From Oceanirhabdus sp. W0125-5 (GTDB taxonomy: Bacteria; Bacillota; Clostridia; Clostridiales; Clostridiaceae), in contig NZ_CP115913.1 of assembly GCF_027938815.1 (NCBI RefSeq), positions 678,001 to 742,000 of the forward strand: 64,000 bases of DNA, given 5' to 3'. Shown here one piece after another: positions 36,217 through 45,134 of the stretch (positions are counted from its first letter, which is position 1; each line of letters opens with the position of its first letter). The notes beneath the pieces were generated by a model. That model was given only the letters and a program-made list of their open reading frames with translations, was not told where the DNA came from and did not search any database. Both the position numbers and the translations under genes were made by a program.

Positions 36217-38631
36217 ATGAAAGAATTTAAAGAGTGTTTAAAAGTACCTATGGAGCCTAAGGCTCATGAAGAAGCATTTGTTTACGGAAAAGATGTAAGA
36301 TTTACTGTTATAACATCAAGATTGATTAGGATGGAATATAGCAAAAATAATAAATTTAGAGATGAGGCAACAAAGACATTTTGGTTTAGAAAGCAGGAAG
36401 TTCCTAAATTTACTTATGAAAATAATGATGATAAGTTGGTAATTGAAACAGAACATTTAAGGTTGGATTATACTCCTAATATACTAGGATTTACTCATAA
36501 TTCTTTAAAGATTTTAGTAAAAGACAATGGTTTCCTATGGAATTATGGTATGGATAGTTGGCCAAATTTAAGAGGGACATTGCGTACTCTTGATGATGTA
36601 GATGGAGAAACTCACATTGGCCCTGGTCTTATGTCTAGAGAGGGGTGGGCTACAGTTGATGATAGTGATAGCTTTACTTTTGATAGAGATGGATGGTTTG
36701 TAGAAGAGTTAAGGGAAGCTGGAAGTTATGAAGATATTTATTTCTTTGGATATGGAACTAAATATAAAGAATGTTTGAAGGATTTCATTAAGCTAAGCGG
36801 AAAAGTTCCTATGTTACCAAGATGGGTTTTGGGAAATTGGTGGAGTAGATATTGGGAATATAATGATGAGGAATTATTAGGACTAATGAATAAATTTAAA
36901 GATGAGAAGATTCCTCTTTCAGTATGTATTGTTGACATGGATTGGCATATTACAGATGTACCTAGAGAAAAAAACGGTGGATGGACAGGGTATACATGGA
37001 ATAAAGAGTTATTTAAGGAGCCAAAATCATTCATTAGGGAACTGCATGATTTAGGATTGAAAACAGCTTTGAATTTACACCCTGCAGATGGTGTAAGGCC
37101 ACATGAAGAAATGTATTCTGAAATGGCGAAGTTCATGGGAGTAAATGAGGAAAAAGGAGACACGGTTTTCTTTGATATTACTAATAAGAAGTTTGCTCAA
37201 GGGTATTTGAAATATCTTCATCATCCTCATGAAAAAGACGGTGTTGATTTTTGGTGGATGGATTGGCAGCAGGGAAAGAAGACAAAATGGTCACATTTAG
37301 ATCCTTTGTTTATTTTAAATCATCTTCATTTTGCAGATGCAGCAAAAGAGGAAAGCAAGAGACCGTTTATTTTCTCAAGATGGGGAGGATTAGGGAATCA
37401 CAGGTATCCAATTGGATTCTCAGGAGATACAGTTATATCATGGGAAAGCTTATCTTTCCAACCATATGTAACTTCAACAGCGGCTAATGTGGGGTATGGT
37501 TGGTGGAGTCATGACATAGGTGGTCATATGAACGGAATAGCTGATGGAGAGTTGTATACGAGATGGGTTCAATATGGTGTATTCAGCCCTATAATGAGGC
37601 TTCATAGTACAAAACAGACATTTGCAGATAGACATCCATGGGGATATACAAAAGAGGTACTTGATATAACAGCTTATGTTATGAGATTAAGGCATAGGTT
37701 AATACCATATATTTATACTTTATCATGGAAAAATCACGAAGAAGATATTCCTCCATTTTTACCACTTTATTATGAATATCCTAATGAAGATGAAGCATAT
37801 AAGTGGAAGGATGAATATTACTTTGGAGAAGGGGTAATAGCAGCGCCTTTTGTAAACCCTAAAGATGATGTAACTCAATTAACACGTAAAGTTATATGGC
37901 TTCCAGAAGGTGAATGGTATGATTTCTTTAGTGGAGAGTATTATGAAGGAAATAGACATTATGCTCTTTATGGAAAGTTAGATGAAATTCCTATATTCGC
38001 AAAATCAGGTACTATAATTCCACTGGGTGAAGAAGTAGATTGGGATGGTGTAGATAATCCATCTACAATTGAATTAAATATCTATCCAGGTGATAAAGGA
38101 GAATTTGAATTATTTGAGGATGATGGCGTTTCTCAAGGGTATAAAAACAATAAATATGCATTAACTAGAATTACCCAGGAAAAGAAAGATGATTATATTT
38201 CGATTAAAATCTTTAAGTCAAAGGGTGAATCAGAGTATATTCCTGAAGATAGAGGATATGTTTTAAATATAAAAGCTTTCAACAAACCATCAGAAATAGT
38301 AGTAATTAAAGGAGATATACAGGAAGAGGTGCAATACAAGTATAATGATAATTCTATTATCACAGATAAGATAGAAGTTAGACCTAATGAAGAAGTTGAA
38401 ATTATCATAAAAGAATATAATTCTATTTTGAAAAATAGAAATCAAATAGAAAAGGTTGAAAAGCTTATTAAAGCATGCAAACTTAGAAGTGATAAAAAAG
38501 AATGGTTATGGCAAAGAAGAGAAGAGATAATTAAAGATATTAGTATATTGAGGGAGATAGATTTGCACAATAGTATAGTTGTAGCCTTATGTGAAATTAT
38601 AAATGATAAACCTGTTTTTAATATGCAATAA
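36217..38631 (+). CDS. Glycoside hydrolase family 31 enzyme
   Basis: A protein of about 804 residues without signal peptide, so it acts on imported oligosaccharides. N-terminal galactose-mutarotase-like domain, then a TIM barrel with the substrate-binding VCIVDMDWHITDVPREKNGGWTGYTW, the nucleophile in FWWMDWQQG and the acid/base in GFSGDTVISWESL, followed by a beta-sandwich domain and a C-terminal helical tail. Family 31 comprises alpha-glucosidases, alpha-xylosidases and related transglycosylases; the WWMDWQQG signature points to a less-characterised subgroup. The neighbouring divergent AraC regulator probably controls it. ATG at 36217 is preferred over a GTG at 36202. Confidence 0.9.
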   Translation: MKEFKECLKVPMEPKAHEEAFVYGKDVRFTVITSRLIRMEYSKNNKFRDEATKTFWFRKQEVPKFTYENNDDKLVIETEHLRLDYTPNILGFTHNSLKILVKDNGFLWNYGMDSWPNLRGTLRTLDDVDGETHIGPGLMSREGWATVDDSDSFTFDRDGWFVEELREAGSYEDIYFFGYGTKYKECLKDFIKLSGKVPMLPRWVLGNWWSRYWEYNDEELLGLMNKFKDEKIPLSVCIVDMDWHITDVPREKNGGWTGYTWNKELFKEPKSFIRELHDLGLKTALNLHPADGVRPHEEMYSEMAKFMGVNEEKGDTVFFDITNKKFAQGYLKYLHHPHEKDGVDFWWMDWQQGKKTKWSHLDPLFILNHLHFADAAKEESKRPFIFSRWGGLGNHRYPIGFSGDTVISWESLSFQPYVTSTAANVGYGWWSHDIGGHMNGIADGELYTRWVQYGVFSPIMRLHSTKQTFADRHPWGYTKEVLDITAYVMRLRHRLIPYIYTLSWKNHEEDIPPFLPLYYEYPNEDEAYKWKDEYYFGEGVIAAPFVNPKDDVTQLTRKVIWLPEGEWYDFFSGEYYEGNRHYALYGKLDEIPIFAKSGTIIPLGEEVDWDGVDNPSTIELNIYPGDKGEFELFEDDGVSQGYKNNKYALTRITQEKKDDYISIKIFKSKGESEYIPEDRGYVLNIKAFNKPSEIVVIKGDIQEEVQYKYNDNSIITDKIEVRPNEEVEIIIKEYNSILKNRNQIEKVEKLIKACKLRSDKKEWLWQRREEIIKDISILREIDLHNSIVVALCEIINDKPVFNMQ

Positions 38632-38651
38632 TAAAAAATTCACGTTAAATA

Positions 38652-38680
38652 TAAAGCACATTCAAAAGGATGTGCTTTAA
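38652..38680 (+). terminator. Intrinsic terminator of the GH31 gene
   Basis: AAAGCACAT and ATGTGCTTT form a stem with an eight-base loop, followed by a short T-rich stretch. It is about 25 bases after the stop codon. Confidence 0.75.
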
Positions 38681-38742
38681 TCTTATTATAATTAGATAAT
38701 TGAAAAGTAAAGCAAAAATTAATAATAGTTAATTTTTGTAGG

Positions 38743-38770
38743 TTGACTTTTATTTTATATATGATACAAT
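38743..38770 (+). promoter_or_regulatory. Promoter P1 of the adenosine deaminase riboswitch
   Basis: TTGACT (38743-38748), 16-base spacer, TACAAT (38765-38770), with the riboswitch starting about 23 bases downstream. Confidence 0.7.
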
Positions 38771-38792
38771 ATTGAAAAATAAATAAAAACAA

Positions 38793-38905
38793 ACTTCGTA
38801 TAACCCTAATGATATGGTTTAGGGGTCTCTACCAGGAGCCAATAACTTCTGATTACGAAGAAAATTTGTCATTCAAATTTTCTTCGTAATCAGAAGTTTT
38901 TTTAT
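38793..38905 (+). promoter_or_regulatory. Adenine riboswitch with transcriptional terminator
   Basis: The aptamer (38793-38860) shows the purine-riboswitch core: CTTCGTATAA opening, ATATGG loop-2 segment, TCTACC joining strand and GATTACGAAG closing strand. The base that pairs with the ligand is U (GATTAC, not GACTAC), which by the known rule selects adenine. The 3' part of the aptamer is also the 5' arm of a long terminator hairpin (to about 38898, then seven T). Ligand binding keeps that arm in the aptamer and prevents termination, so this is an ON switch. It controls the adenosine deaminase gene. Confidence 0.92.
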
Positions 38906-38982
38906 ACTTTAATATAAACAGGCCAATAATTGTGAAGGAATTATATAATTCAATAATTTTATAAATAAACTGAAAAAAAGAC

Positions 38983-39019
38983 TGAAAACGTTGGCAGAAT
39001 TAAAAAAATAGAGTATAAT
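38983..39019 (+). promoter_or_regulatory. Second promoter P2 of adenosine deaminase with cre-like site
   Basis: Downstream of the riboswitch terminator, TTGGCA (38991-38996), a 17-base spacer and TATAAT (39014-39019) form a good promoter. TGAAAACGTTGGCA (38983-38996) fits the catabolite-responsive element consensus and overlaps the -35, so CcpA could repress it. Transcripts from P2 would bypass the riboswitch. Confidence 0.6.
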
Positions 39020-39106
39020 AATAAAAGATAAAATACGAACGATGTTTTGAAAGAAATTAATATAAAATCCAAAAGTGTTGGTATATAAAGAGTGGGAGGG
39101 CGAACA

Positions 39107-40102
39107 ATGGAAATTAAGAGATTGCCAAAGATTGAATTACATTGTCATTTAGATGGAAGTGTTAGACCGGAGACTTTATTTGAATTATCTAAAAAAGAAG
39201 GATTAGATTTAGGAGTAGAAACTGTAGAAGAATTCAGAAAACTAGTAGAGGCACCTCAAGATTGTAAATCATTAGATGAATACTTAGAGAAATTTGATAT
39301 AGCAAATAAAGTAATGCAAACTAAAGAAAACATAACAAGAATCACATACGAACTTATGGAAGATGTTGCAGCGGATAATGTAAAATATATTGAAATAAGA
39401 TTTGCACCATTACTTCATATAAATAAAGGATTAACATTTGAAGAGATAGTTGAAAGCGTGATTAGTGGAATAAAACGTGGAGAAGAAGAGTTTGGTATAC
39501 ACGGAAATCTAATATTATCATGTATGAGAACTATGCCAGTTGAAGCATGTTTTGAAGTTGTAGAAAAAGGTGCAAAATACCTTGGTAAAGGGGTAGTTGC
39601 TGTAGATCTATGTTCAAGTGAAAGAGCTGGTTTCCCGGAGGTATTTAAGGCGCCTATCAATTTAGCTAAAAAGTTAGGTTACAGAATTACAATTCATGCA
39701 GGAGAAACAGGAATTGGAGAGAATGTATTAAAATCAATAGAACTTTTAGATGCTGAAAGAATTGGACATGGGGTATATTCAAAAGATTGTCCAGAGGCAT
39801 ATAAACTTCTTAAAGAGAAGAATGTTGTTTTAGAGGTGTGCCCTACAAGTAATGTTCAGACTAAAGCAGTTGTAAGTTATGAAGAGCATCCTATGAAGGA
39901 ATATTTTGAAGATGGAATAAAAGTAACTATAAATACTGATAATATGACAGTATCTAATACAGATTTGAATAAAGAATATGAGATATTAGAAGATATGAAT
40001 ATATTTAATGAAGATGATTATAAACAAATGTATATGTATGGTGTTGAAGCTAGTTTTGCAACAGAAGAAGTAAAAGAAAAATTAAGATCTTATATCTATT
40101 AA
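39107..40102 (+). CDS. add: Adenosine deaminase
   Basis: A 331-residue zinc enzyme that converts adenosine and deoxyadenosine to inosine forms. Metal and catalytic motifs: ELHCHLDGS (two His), ITIHAGETG (His and Glu), RIGHGVY (His) and KVTINTDNMTVSNTDL (Asp; the second Asp of the TDDP form is Asn here). The ATG at 39107 follows GGGAGGG. It lies downstream of an adenine riboswitch and a separate promoter, and works in the same purine-salvage route as the phosphorylase at 18323. Confidence 0.95.
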   Translation: MEIKRLPKIELHCHLDGSVRPETLFELSKKEGLDLGVETVEEFRKLVEAPQDCKSLDEYLEKFDIANKVMQTKENITRITYELMEDVAADNVKYIEIRFAPLLHINKGLTFEEIVESVISGIKRGEEEFGIHGNLILSCMRTMPVEACFEVVEKGAKYLGKGVVAVDLCSSERAGFPEVFKAPINLAKKLGYRITIHAGETGIGENVLKSIELLDAERIGHGVYSKDCPEAYKLLKEKNVVLEVCPTSNVQTKAVVSYEEHPMKEYFEDGIKVTINTDNMTVSNTDLNKEYEILEDMNIFNEDDYKQMYMYGVEASFATEEVKEKLRSYIY

Positions 40103-40121
40103 GAAGTTTAAACTAAGGAAC

Positions 40122-40155
40122 AAAAACCTAATCACAAATGTGGTTAGGTTTTTAT
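40122..40155 (+). terminator. Intrinsic terminator of add
   Basis: AAAACCTAATCACA pairs with TGTGGTTAGGTTTT, followed by T's. It is about 20 bases after the stop codon. Confidence 0.85.
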
Positions 40156-40699
40156 TATTTATAGAGTAAATTGTTGTGAATGTACATTAAAATTATTAAT
40201 ACCATGATTAATTTCTACATTATTATATGTAATTTTAAATAGTTAATATTTAATTTCTTCTGTTAATATATTATTGTATTAGGTTTTAAAAATATTTTTG
40301 ATTATATTTATGTTTTTTTATTAATTTATATAATATTGATTTAATCAAAATATAGGTATTTGTACTTTAAGGTGATGGAATTAGTTTTTTAGAGAGTATC
40401 ACTTGGAAATTGTTAACAAAAACTATGTGAAATTTCACAAAATTTTTAAAATTATTTAATATTAGCTAAGTCTTAGTATATCAAGGGATTTTATAGATAA
40501 ATAATATTAAAAAAGTACCTATAAATGCATATAACAATAGATATAAATCACAAAATATTTGATATGAATTTTTTGAATTTTAAAACTTTAAAATTTATGT
40601 TTTTTTTTGTTGAAATACTTCAAAGTATGTGATACTATATAGAAGTGCTCGAGAGACGGGTACAAAAAAAGAAAAAATAAGTGGTAAATCAAGTGATAT
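40156..40699 (+). other. AT-rich intergenic region upstream of the tRNA cluster
   Basis: No gene or repeat is visible. Near its end TTGAAA, a 17-base spacer and TACTAT (about 40611-40639) form a likely promoter for the tRNA operon starting at 40700. Confidence 0.5.
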
Positions 40700-40776
40700 G
40701 CGTCTTTAGCTCAGCTGGATAGAGCAACGGCCTTCTAAGCCGTAGGTCGGGAGTTCGAATCTCTTAAGGCGTACCA
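40700..40776 (+). tRNA. tRNA-Arg (TCT)
   Basis: Complete cloverleaf with anticodon TCT in the loop CTTCTAA, T-arm GTTCGAATC and encoded CCA. First of seven tandem tRNA genes. Confidence 0.95.
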
Positions 40777-40779
40777 TAT

Positions 40780-40856
40780 CGGGGTGTGGCGCAGATTGGG
40801 AGCGCGCGTGCTTTGGGAGCATGAGGCCGCAGGTTCGAGCCCTGTCACCCCGACCA
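40780..40856 (+). tRNA. tRNA-Pro (TGG)
   Basis: Cloverleaf with loop TTTGGGA (anticodon TGG), T-arm GTTCGAGCC and encoded CCA. It starts three bases after the preceding tRNA. Confidence 0.95.
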
Positions 40857-40861
40857 CTTAT

Positions 40862-40935
40862 GCGGGTGTAGTTCAATGGTAGAACTCCAGCCTTCCAAGC
40901 TGGTAGCGTGGGTTCGATTCCCATCACCCGCTCCA
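40862..40935 (+). tRNA. tRNA-Gly (TCC)
   Basis: Cloverleaf with loop CTTCCAA (anticodon TCC), acceptor GCGGGTG/CACCCGC and encoded CCA. Confidence 0.95.
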
Positions 40936-40938
40936 TAT

Positions 40939-41015
40939 GGTGGACGTAGTTCAGTTGGTAGAGCGCCAGATTGTGGTTCTGGTTGTCGTGGGTTCGAGTC
41001 CCATCGTCCACCCCA
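40939..41015 (+). tRNA. tRNA-His (GTG)
   Basis: Cloverleaf with loop TTGTGGT (anticodon GTG). The extra 5' G at 40939 can pair with the C before CCA, as usual for tRNA-His. Confidence 0.95.
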
Positions 41016-41020
41016 TACAT

Positions 41021-41095
41021 TGGGATATCGCCAAGCGGTAAGGCAACGGACTTTGACTCCGTCATGCGCAGGTTCGAATCCTGCTATCCCAGCCA
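41021..41095 (+). tRNA. tRNA-Gln (TTG)
   Basis: Cloverleaf with loop CTTTGAC (anticodon TTG), acceptor TGGGATA/TATCCCA and encoded CCA. Confidence 0.95.
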
Positions 41096-41096
41096 A

Positions 41097-41122
41097 ATGA
41101 GATCTGTGTCAATAGATCTCAT
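41097..41122 (+). other. Hairpin inside the tRNA cluster
   Basis: ATGAGATCT and AGATCTCAT form a perfect 9-bp stem with an eight-base loop, followed by ATTTTC. It separates tRNA-Gln from tRNA-Leu and could be a weak terminator or a processing signal. Confidence 0.5.
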
Positions 41123-41172
41123 ATTTTCAATCATGATCTCCGAAGATTTAATCTTTGGGAATCATAACACGT

Positions 41173-41257
41173 GCAGGTGTGGCGGAATTGGCAGACGCAC
41201 TAGACTTAGGATCTAGCGCCTTCGGGTGTAAGGGTTCGACTCCCTTCACCTGCACCA
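41173..41257 (+). tRNA. tRNA-Leu (TAG)
   Basis: Class II tRNA of 85 bases with loop CTTAGGA (anticodon TAG), a long variable arm and encoded CCA. Confidence 0.95.
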
Positions 41258-41269
41258 ATTTTTTTATGT

Positions 41270-41345
41270 GCGGTAGTAGCTCAGCTGGTAGAGCGCCACC
41301 TTGCCAAGGTGGAGGTCGCGAGTTCGAGCCTCGTCTACCGCTCCA
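41270..41345 (+). tRNA. tRNA-Gly (GCC)
   Basis: Cloverleaf with loop TTGCCAA (anticodon GCC), acceptor GCGGTAG/CTACCGC and encoded CCA. Second glycine tRNA of the cluster and last gene. Confidence 0.95.
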
Positions 41346-41400
41346 TTAAAAAAATGTATTATTAGGGTAGATTTCCAAAACACGTTTATGTCCTCAAAAT

Positions 41401-41430
41401 CCTCTCGATGAATCGGGAGGTCTTTTTTTT
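41401..41430 (+). terminator. Intrinsic terminator of the tRNA cluster
   Basis: CCTCTCGAT pairs with ATCGGGAGG, followed by TCTTTTTTTT. It lies 55 bases after the last tRNA. Confidence 0.85.
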
Positions 41431-41499
41431 ATTCTTAAGAAAATTAAAAAAATTACTTAAGAATAAAAAATGAAGTGGATGTATGTGAAGTATAAAAGA

Positions 41500-41750
41500 T
41501 AATGTATAATGTAGAATGGATAATGTATAATGATGGACATTTCACTTCGTGAAATTTTGATATTATTGTTCATTGGATAATAAGGATTTTACTCGTTTCA
41601 TTAGAAATGAAACATTGCATTTTAAATACAATATTTTATCTTAGGATAAAATGAGTAAACCTTTCTTTATTTAAAGAACAATAAAATGTAGCTTCTCATG
41701 TAAGTGAGAAGCATCCATCATTATACATTATACATTATCAATTATACATT
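41500..41750. repeat. Multi-hairpin structured repeat, copy 1
   Basis: About 250 bases with nested hairpins: 41539-41555; 41595-41613; 41632-41651; 41691-41712; an enclosing pair TTATTGTTC/GAACAATAA (about 41563-41571 with 41676-41684); and an outermost TGATGGA/TCCATCA (41531-41537 with 41714-41720). Imperfect terminal repeats of the GATAATGTATAATG type flank it. Long blocks match the element at 57211-57455. There is no coding frame. Confidence 0.85.
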
Positions 41751-41885
41751 TTTTTTTAATCCTACGCATAGTATGCATTTGTTCTTCAAGGTATTTTTAA
41801 CTATTTTCCATAGATGTTTTAAAAAAAATATAATATAATCATTAAGGATGATAAAACTCTATTTTGAAATAAAAAGGAGAGTAAA

Positions 41886-43103
41886 ATGATAAAAAGCGTA
41901 CTTATAATATTGTTCTTTGGTTTTTTAGGAAATAAAATATTTTCAAAAATTAAATTACCAGGATTGCTTGGGATGATTATCGCAGGTATAATAGTTGGAC
42001 CATATGCTCTAAACCTTATTGATGGGGCAATACTTGATAATGCAGCAGACATAAGAAGTATGGCGTTAATAATAATTCTTTTAAGAGCTGGGTTAGGTAT
42101 AAACAAAGAGACCTTGAAAAAGGTTGGAAAGGTTTCAATGAAGATGGCCTCAATTCCATGTTTATTAGAAGGTGGAACTATACTGTTAATAACTCATTAT
42201 TTATTAGATTGGTCCTTTATTCAGTCAGGTATATTAGCATTTATAATTGCTGCAGTTTCTCCTGCGGTTATAGTGCCATCAATGCTTAAACTAAAAGAGT
42301 CCGGTAGAGGTATGGATAAGGGGATTCCCGTATTAATATTAGCTGGATCTTCAATCGATGATATATTTGCAATGACATTATTTGCTGTATTTATGGGACT
42401 TGAAAAGAATACAGGAGTTCCTTTAGGAAAGCAGCTTTTAGCAATTCCTTTTGAGATAATAGGTGGAATATTACTAGGATGTATTTCAGGTTATATGATC
42501 ATAAAGATTATGAAGATTTTTAAGACAAAATTTTCTAAGCAAGATAAGTTATTAATATTATTAGCATCTTCTTTCGGGGTATATATTTTAGGAGGTGTTA
42601 TTAAAGTATCAGGTCTTTTAAGTATAATGACCATAGGTTTCTTACTTCTTGAGTACAGTAAAGAAACTGCTGAGGAGATTCAACCATCATTAAATAAGAT
42701 CTGGTATTTTGCACAGATATTCTTATTCATGTTGATTGGTGCTGCGGTGGATATTAATATTGCTATAAAAGCAGGATTAGTAGGTTTATTAATAATTTCA
42801 ATAGGACTTATTGCTCGTACTATTGGAGTCGTAATAGCTCTTATGAAGTCAGGGTTATCAATGAAAGAAAAGCTGTTTTGTGCTATTGCATATGTTCCAA
42901 AGGCTACAGTACAGGCTGCTATTGGGGCTAAACCACTAGAAGCAGGTGTAGTTGGAGGAGAATTGATGTTAGCCATAGCTGTATTATCTATAATAGTAAC
43001 AGCACCATTGGGAGCTATTGGAATAAAGATTTCTGCACCAAAATTATTGAACAAAGTTAAGATTGTTAATGAGGAAGACATAGAGAAGTTATCTGCATCA
43101 TAA
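41886..43103 (+). CDS. Cation/proton antiporter (CPA family)
   Basis: A 405-residue membrane protein with about twelve helices. GLLGMIIAGIIVGPYALNLI, AVSPAVIVPSMLKLKESG and ILAGSSIDDIFAMTLF carry the conserved residues of the Na+/H+ exchanger core (the Asp-Asp pair in SSIDDIF). It exchanges Na+ or K+ for protons and supports pH or salt homeostasis; ion choice is not readable. It has no C-terminal TrkA or USP domain. It is a single gene ending at a terminator. Confidence 0.9.
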   Translation: MIKSVLIILFFGFLGNKIFSKIKLPGLLGMIIAGIIVGPYALNLIDGAILDNAADIRSMALIIILLRAGLGINKETLKKVGKVSMKMASIPCLLEGGTILLITHYLLDWSFIQSGILAFIIAAVSPAVIVPSMLKLKESGRGMDKGIPVLILAGSSIDDIFAMTLFAVFMGLEKNTGVPLGKQLLAIPFEIIGGILLGCISGYMIIKIMKIFKTKFSKQDKLLILLASSFGVYILGGVIKVSGLLSIMTIGFLLLEYSKETAEEIQPSLNKIWYFAQIFLFMLIGAAVDINIAIKAGLVGLLIISIGLIARTIGVVIALMKSGLSMKEKLFCAIAYVPKATVQAAIGAKPLEAGVVGGELMLAIAVLSIIVTAPLGAIGIKISAPKLLNKVKIVNEEDIEKLSAS

Positions 43104-43128
43104 AGAAAAAGCATAATATTTTTATATT

Positions 43129-43159
43129 GCACTAAGAGTGAAAGCTCTAGTGCTTTTTT
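43129..43159 (+). terminator. Intrinsic terminator of the antiporter gene
   Basis: GCACTA(AGAG) pairs with (CTCT)AGTGC around a short loop, then TTTTTT. It is 25 bases after the stop. Confidence 0.8.
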
Positions 43160-43270
43160 AAAACACTGCAATGTAAAATATTACTAAAAATGAAATAAAG
43201 TGTTATAATGTATTTAGGTAAATTTATATGCAAAAGAATTAAATAGTTAAAAAGGAAAGGAGGATAACTA

Positions 43271-44104
43271 ATGGAAGATTTGAATGTTCTAAGATTTATC
43301 CAAGATAATATACGAGAAGGGATAAGATGTGCTATTGCTATTATGACTGATACATATGGTTCTTCCCCTAGAAAAGAAGGTACAACCATGGGAGTTGATG
43401 AGAATGGAAATATTTCAGGGACTATAGGTGGAGGAGCATTAGAAAAAGAGGTAATAGAGAGATCTGTTGATGCAGTGAAAAAAGGTGAGAATAAGCGGCT
43501 TACTCTTGAATTGAATGATGAGGGAGAATTACATATGCAATGTGGAGGAAAGACAGAAATATATATAAAGGTGTTTGTTCCTAGTGACAGGATAATAATT
43601 GCAGGGTGTGGTCATATTGGTAAGGAATTATATTTTTTAAGTAATTATCTCAATTTCAGAACTGTTATGTTGGATGATAGAGAAGAGTTTGCTAATGAAG
43701 ATATTTTTAGTAATAGTGAAGAGGTATTAAAAGGAGATATATATGAAAATCTTAAGGGGATTAATATTACATCTAATGATTATATAGTTATTGTAACAAG
43801 AGGGCATAAGTATGATCAGGATGCTTTAGAAGCAGTTGTTAATTCTAATGCCAAATATATTGGAATGATAGGTAGTAAACATAAAATAATTCACACCCTT
43901 AATAGTTTAAAAGATAAAGGGATAACTGAAAAATCATTAAATAGAGTATATGCTCCAGTGGGGCTCGATATATCAAATGGAGAACCTAAAGAGATTGCAT
44001 TTGCTATTCTTGGAGAGATACTTAAGGTAAAGAATACAGGAAGTGGGGAGCACTTAAAGAAGGTAAAGTTTGGAGGAGATTTTTTTGAAAAAGAAACCTG
44101 TTAA
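43271..44104 (+). CDS. XdhC/CoxI-family molybdenum-cofactor insertion chaperone
   Basis: A 277-residue protein. The N-terminal XdhC_CoxI domain (GSSPRKEGTTMGVDENGNISGTIGGGALE) and the C-terminal Rossmann domain (IIIAGCGHIGKELY; AKYIGMIGSKHKI; YAPVGLDISNGEPKEIAFAILGEI) match XdhC, which sulfurates and inserts the molybdenum cofactor of xanthine-dehydrogenase-type enzymes. It heads a five-gene operon with a molybdopterin-binding protein and a molybdate transporter. No molybdenum hydroxylase gene lies in this window, so its client is elsewhere. Confidence 0.9.
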   Translation: MEDLNVLRFIQDNIREGIRCAIAIMTDTYGSSPRKEGTTMGVDENGNISGTIGGGALEKEVIERSVDAVKKGENKRLTLELNDEGELHMQCGGKTEIYIKVFVPSDRIIIAGCGHIGKELYFLSNYLNFRTVMLDDREEFANEDIFSNSEEVLKGDIYENLKGINITSNDYIVIVTRGHKYDQDALEAVVNSNAKYIGMIGSKHKIIHTLNSLKDKGITEKSLNRVYAPVGLDISNGEPKEIAFAILGEILKVKNTGSGEHLKKVKFGGDFFEKETC

Positions 44105-45104
44105 AGAATCAATAGGGATGATTCTATGTCATGATATCACTCAAATAATACCTGGTGAATTTAAAGGAAGAGCTTTTAAAAAAGGACATGTTATAAGAGA
44201 AGAAGATTTACCAGTTTTATTATCACTGGGAAAAGACAATATCTATGTGTGGGAAAATGATGAAACTATGACCCATGAGAATGATGCAGCAGAAGTATTA
44301 AGGGAGATTTCGGCTGGTGAAGGCTTGGAATTTACAGAGGTTAAAGAGGGGAAGATAAACTTTATATCTTCACAGGATGGTTTATTAAAGGTAAATAAAG
44401 AAATGCTATTTAAGTTCAATTGTTTTGATGATATAGTGTTAACTACATTTCATAATAACACTCCTGTAAAGAAGGGGGATATTGTAGCTGGAACTAGAAT
44501 AGTACCTCTAATTATAAAGACAGATAAATTAGATGAAGTAAGAAAAAATATCAATGAAAAAATAGTGGAAATAAAACAATTTAATAAAATGAAGGTGGCT
44601 GTTGTTACAACGGGGAGTGAGGTATTCTATGGGCGAATAAAGGATAGTTTTGGTCCTATTATAAAAGAAAAATTTCAAGAGTATGGTTCTAGAGTTATAA
44701 ACCAAGTAAAGGTGCCAGATAATAAGGAGAAAATTGTACAAGCTATAAATAGAGGACTTGAGAGTGAGGCTGATATAGTTGTTTGTACTGGAGGAATGTC
44801 GGTAGATCCTGATGATCTTACACCATCTGCAATAAGAGAGTGTGCAGATAAGGTTATAAAATATGGAGCACCTGTACTTCCAGGTTCTATGCTATTGGTA
44901 GCATATAGTGGAAATAAAGTGATTTTGGGATTACCTGGATGTGTTATGTATTCTAAAAGAAGTGTATTTGATTTACTTCTTCCTAGAATATTGGCTGGGG
45001 AAAAGCTTGAGAAGATGGACATTATAAAGCTAGCTCATGGAGGCTTGTGCTTGAATTGTGAAAAATGTGTATACCCTAAATGTTCCTTTGGAAAGGGTGA
45101 ATAA
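44085..45104 (+). CDS. Molybdopterin-binding (MoeA-like) protein
   Basis: About 339 residues. The N-terminal part carries a SAF-like segment and the C-terminal part the MoCF_biosynth domain with KVAVVTTGSEVFYGRI and VVCTGGMSVDPDDLTPSAIRE, plus PGSMLLVAYSGNKVILGLPG. It ends with CLNCEKCVYPKCSFGKG, an unusual cysteine-rich tail. Known relatives act in molybdenum cofactor maturation or nicotinate/xanthine dehydrogenase assembly. The start is probably TTG at 44085, after GGAGGAG, overlapping xdhC by 20 bases. The cysteine tail could bind a metal; that is inference. Confidence 0.8.
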   Translation: MKKKPVKESIGMILCHDITQIIPGEFKGRAFKKGHVIREEDLPVLLSLGKDNIYVWENDETMTHENDAAEVLREISAGEGLEFTEVKEGKINFISSQDGLLKVNKEMLFKFNCFDDIVLTTFHNNTPVKKGDIVAGTRIVPLIIKTDKLDEVRKNINEKIVEIKQFNKMKVAVVTTGSEVFYGRIKDSFGPIIKEKFQEYGSRVINQVKVPDNKEKIVQAINRGLESEADIVVCTGGMSVDPDDLTPSAIRECADKVIKYGAPVLPGSMLLVAYSGNKVILGLPGCVMYSKRSVFDLLLPRILAGEKLEKMDIIKLAHGGLCLNCEKCVYPKCSFGKGE

Positions 45105-45134
45105 GATGAAGAAATTAGTGTGGAGAAAATGTAA

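Noticed and set aside
40706..41349. Several overlapping open frames on both strands
   Set aside because: They coincide exactly with the seven tRNA genes; the peptides are by-products of conserved GTTCGA arms and GC-rich stems.
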